Assembly (NCBI GenBank): GCA_031285465.1
Contig: JAITWD010000186.1
Coordinates: forward strand, 1 to 5,446
From: Lachnospiraceae bacterium
Lineage (GTDB): Bacteria > Bacillota > Clostridia > Lachnospirales > Lachnospiraceae
Length of the DNA: 5,446 nucleotides
Direction of reading: 5' to 3'
The notes under the pieces were generated by a model, which was not told the origin of the DNA, ran no database searches, and was given only the letters and a program-made list of their open reading frames with translations. Below are positions 5,433-5,446 of this stretch, piece after piece. How positions within the stretch are numbered: position 1 is the first letter of the stretch; the number at the start of each line of letters is the position of its first letter. The position numbers were made by a program, and so were the translations under genes.

Positions 5433-5446
5433 AAATTGTATTATCC

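Overview
The window looks like the chromosome of a low-to-mid GC member of the Bacillota, most likely class Clostridia and possibly Lachnospiraceae. The signs are strong GGAGG-type ribosome binding sites, TATACT/TTTACA-style sigma-A promoters, and the gene repertoire: a GH94 phosphorylase beside a phosphohexomutase, a small SEC-C protein with CPCGSGRKYKKCC, and an AzlCD exporter. The genus cannot be fixed from the sequence alone. No rRNA, tRNA, CRISPR array or intact insertion sequence was seen.

Positions 1-3196, minus strand: a sugar-phosphorolysis pair. A complete GH94 disaccharide phosphorylase (799 aa, 731-3130) is followed after 33 bases by the 5' part of a phosphoglucomutase/phosphomannomutase-family gene (1-697, running off the left edge). 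The phosphorylase would release a sugar 1-phosphate in the cytoplasm and the mutase would convert it to the 6-phosphate without spending ATP. Active-site surroundings point to the N,N'-diacetylchitobiose phosphorylase branch rather than true cellobiose phosphorylase. A moderate promoter lies at 3167-3196.

Positions 3254-3852, minus strand: a 167-aa SEC-C zinc-knuckle protein with a good promoter at 3823-3851. It reads towards the GH94 gene, with no clear terminator between them.

Positions 3806-4221, plus strand: a compact unit that no standard label explains. A candidate promoter (3806-3834) overlaps the SEC-C promoter in the opposite direction. It would yield a leader of about 200 nt holding a 12-bp closing stem around a perfect 8-bp inner hairpin (3861-3953). 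A very strong intrinsic terminator follows (3979-4021), and then a Shine-Dalgarno sequence whose exact complement lies just before the terminator. The leader ends at a 56-aa, one-helix membrane peptide gene (4041-4211) built from 7-residue repeats, whose 3' end forms one arm of a second, bidirectional terminator. This is the most interesting part of the window. It resembles a riboswitch, attenuator or type I toxin arrangement, but I recognise neither the RNA nor the peptide.

Positions 4367-5432, minus strand: azlC and azlD, a two-subunit branched-chain amino-acid exporter, translationally coupled and convergent with the small peptide gene. The bidirectional terminator at 4177-4221 can serve both sides. 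The azlC promoter lies beyond the right edge.

No gene-free stretch exceeds 300 bases. The largest (3758-4040) is filled by the promoters and leader just described.
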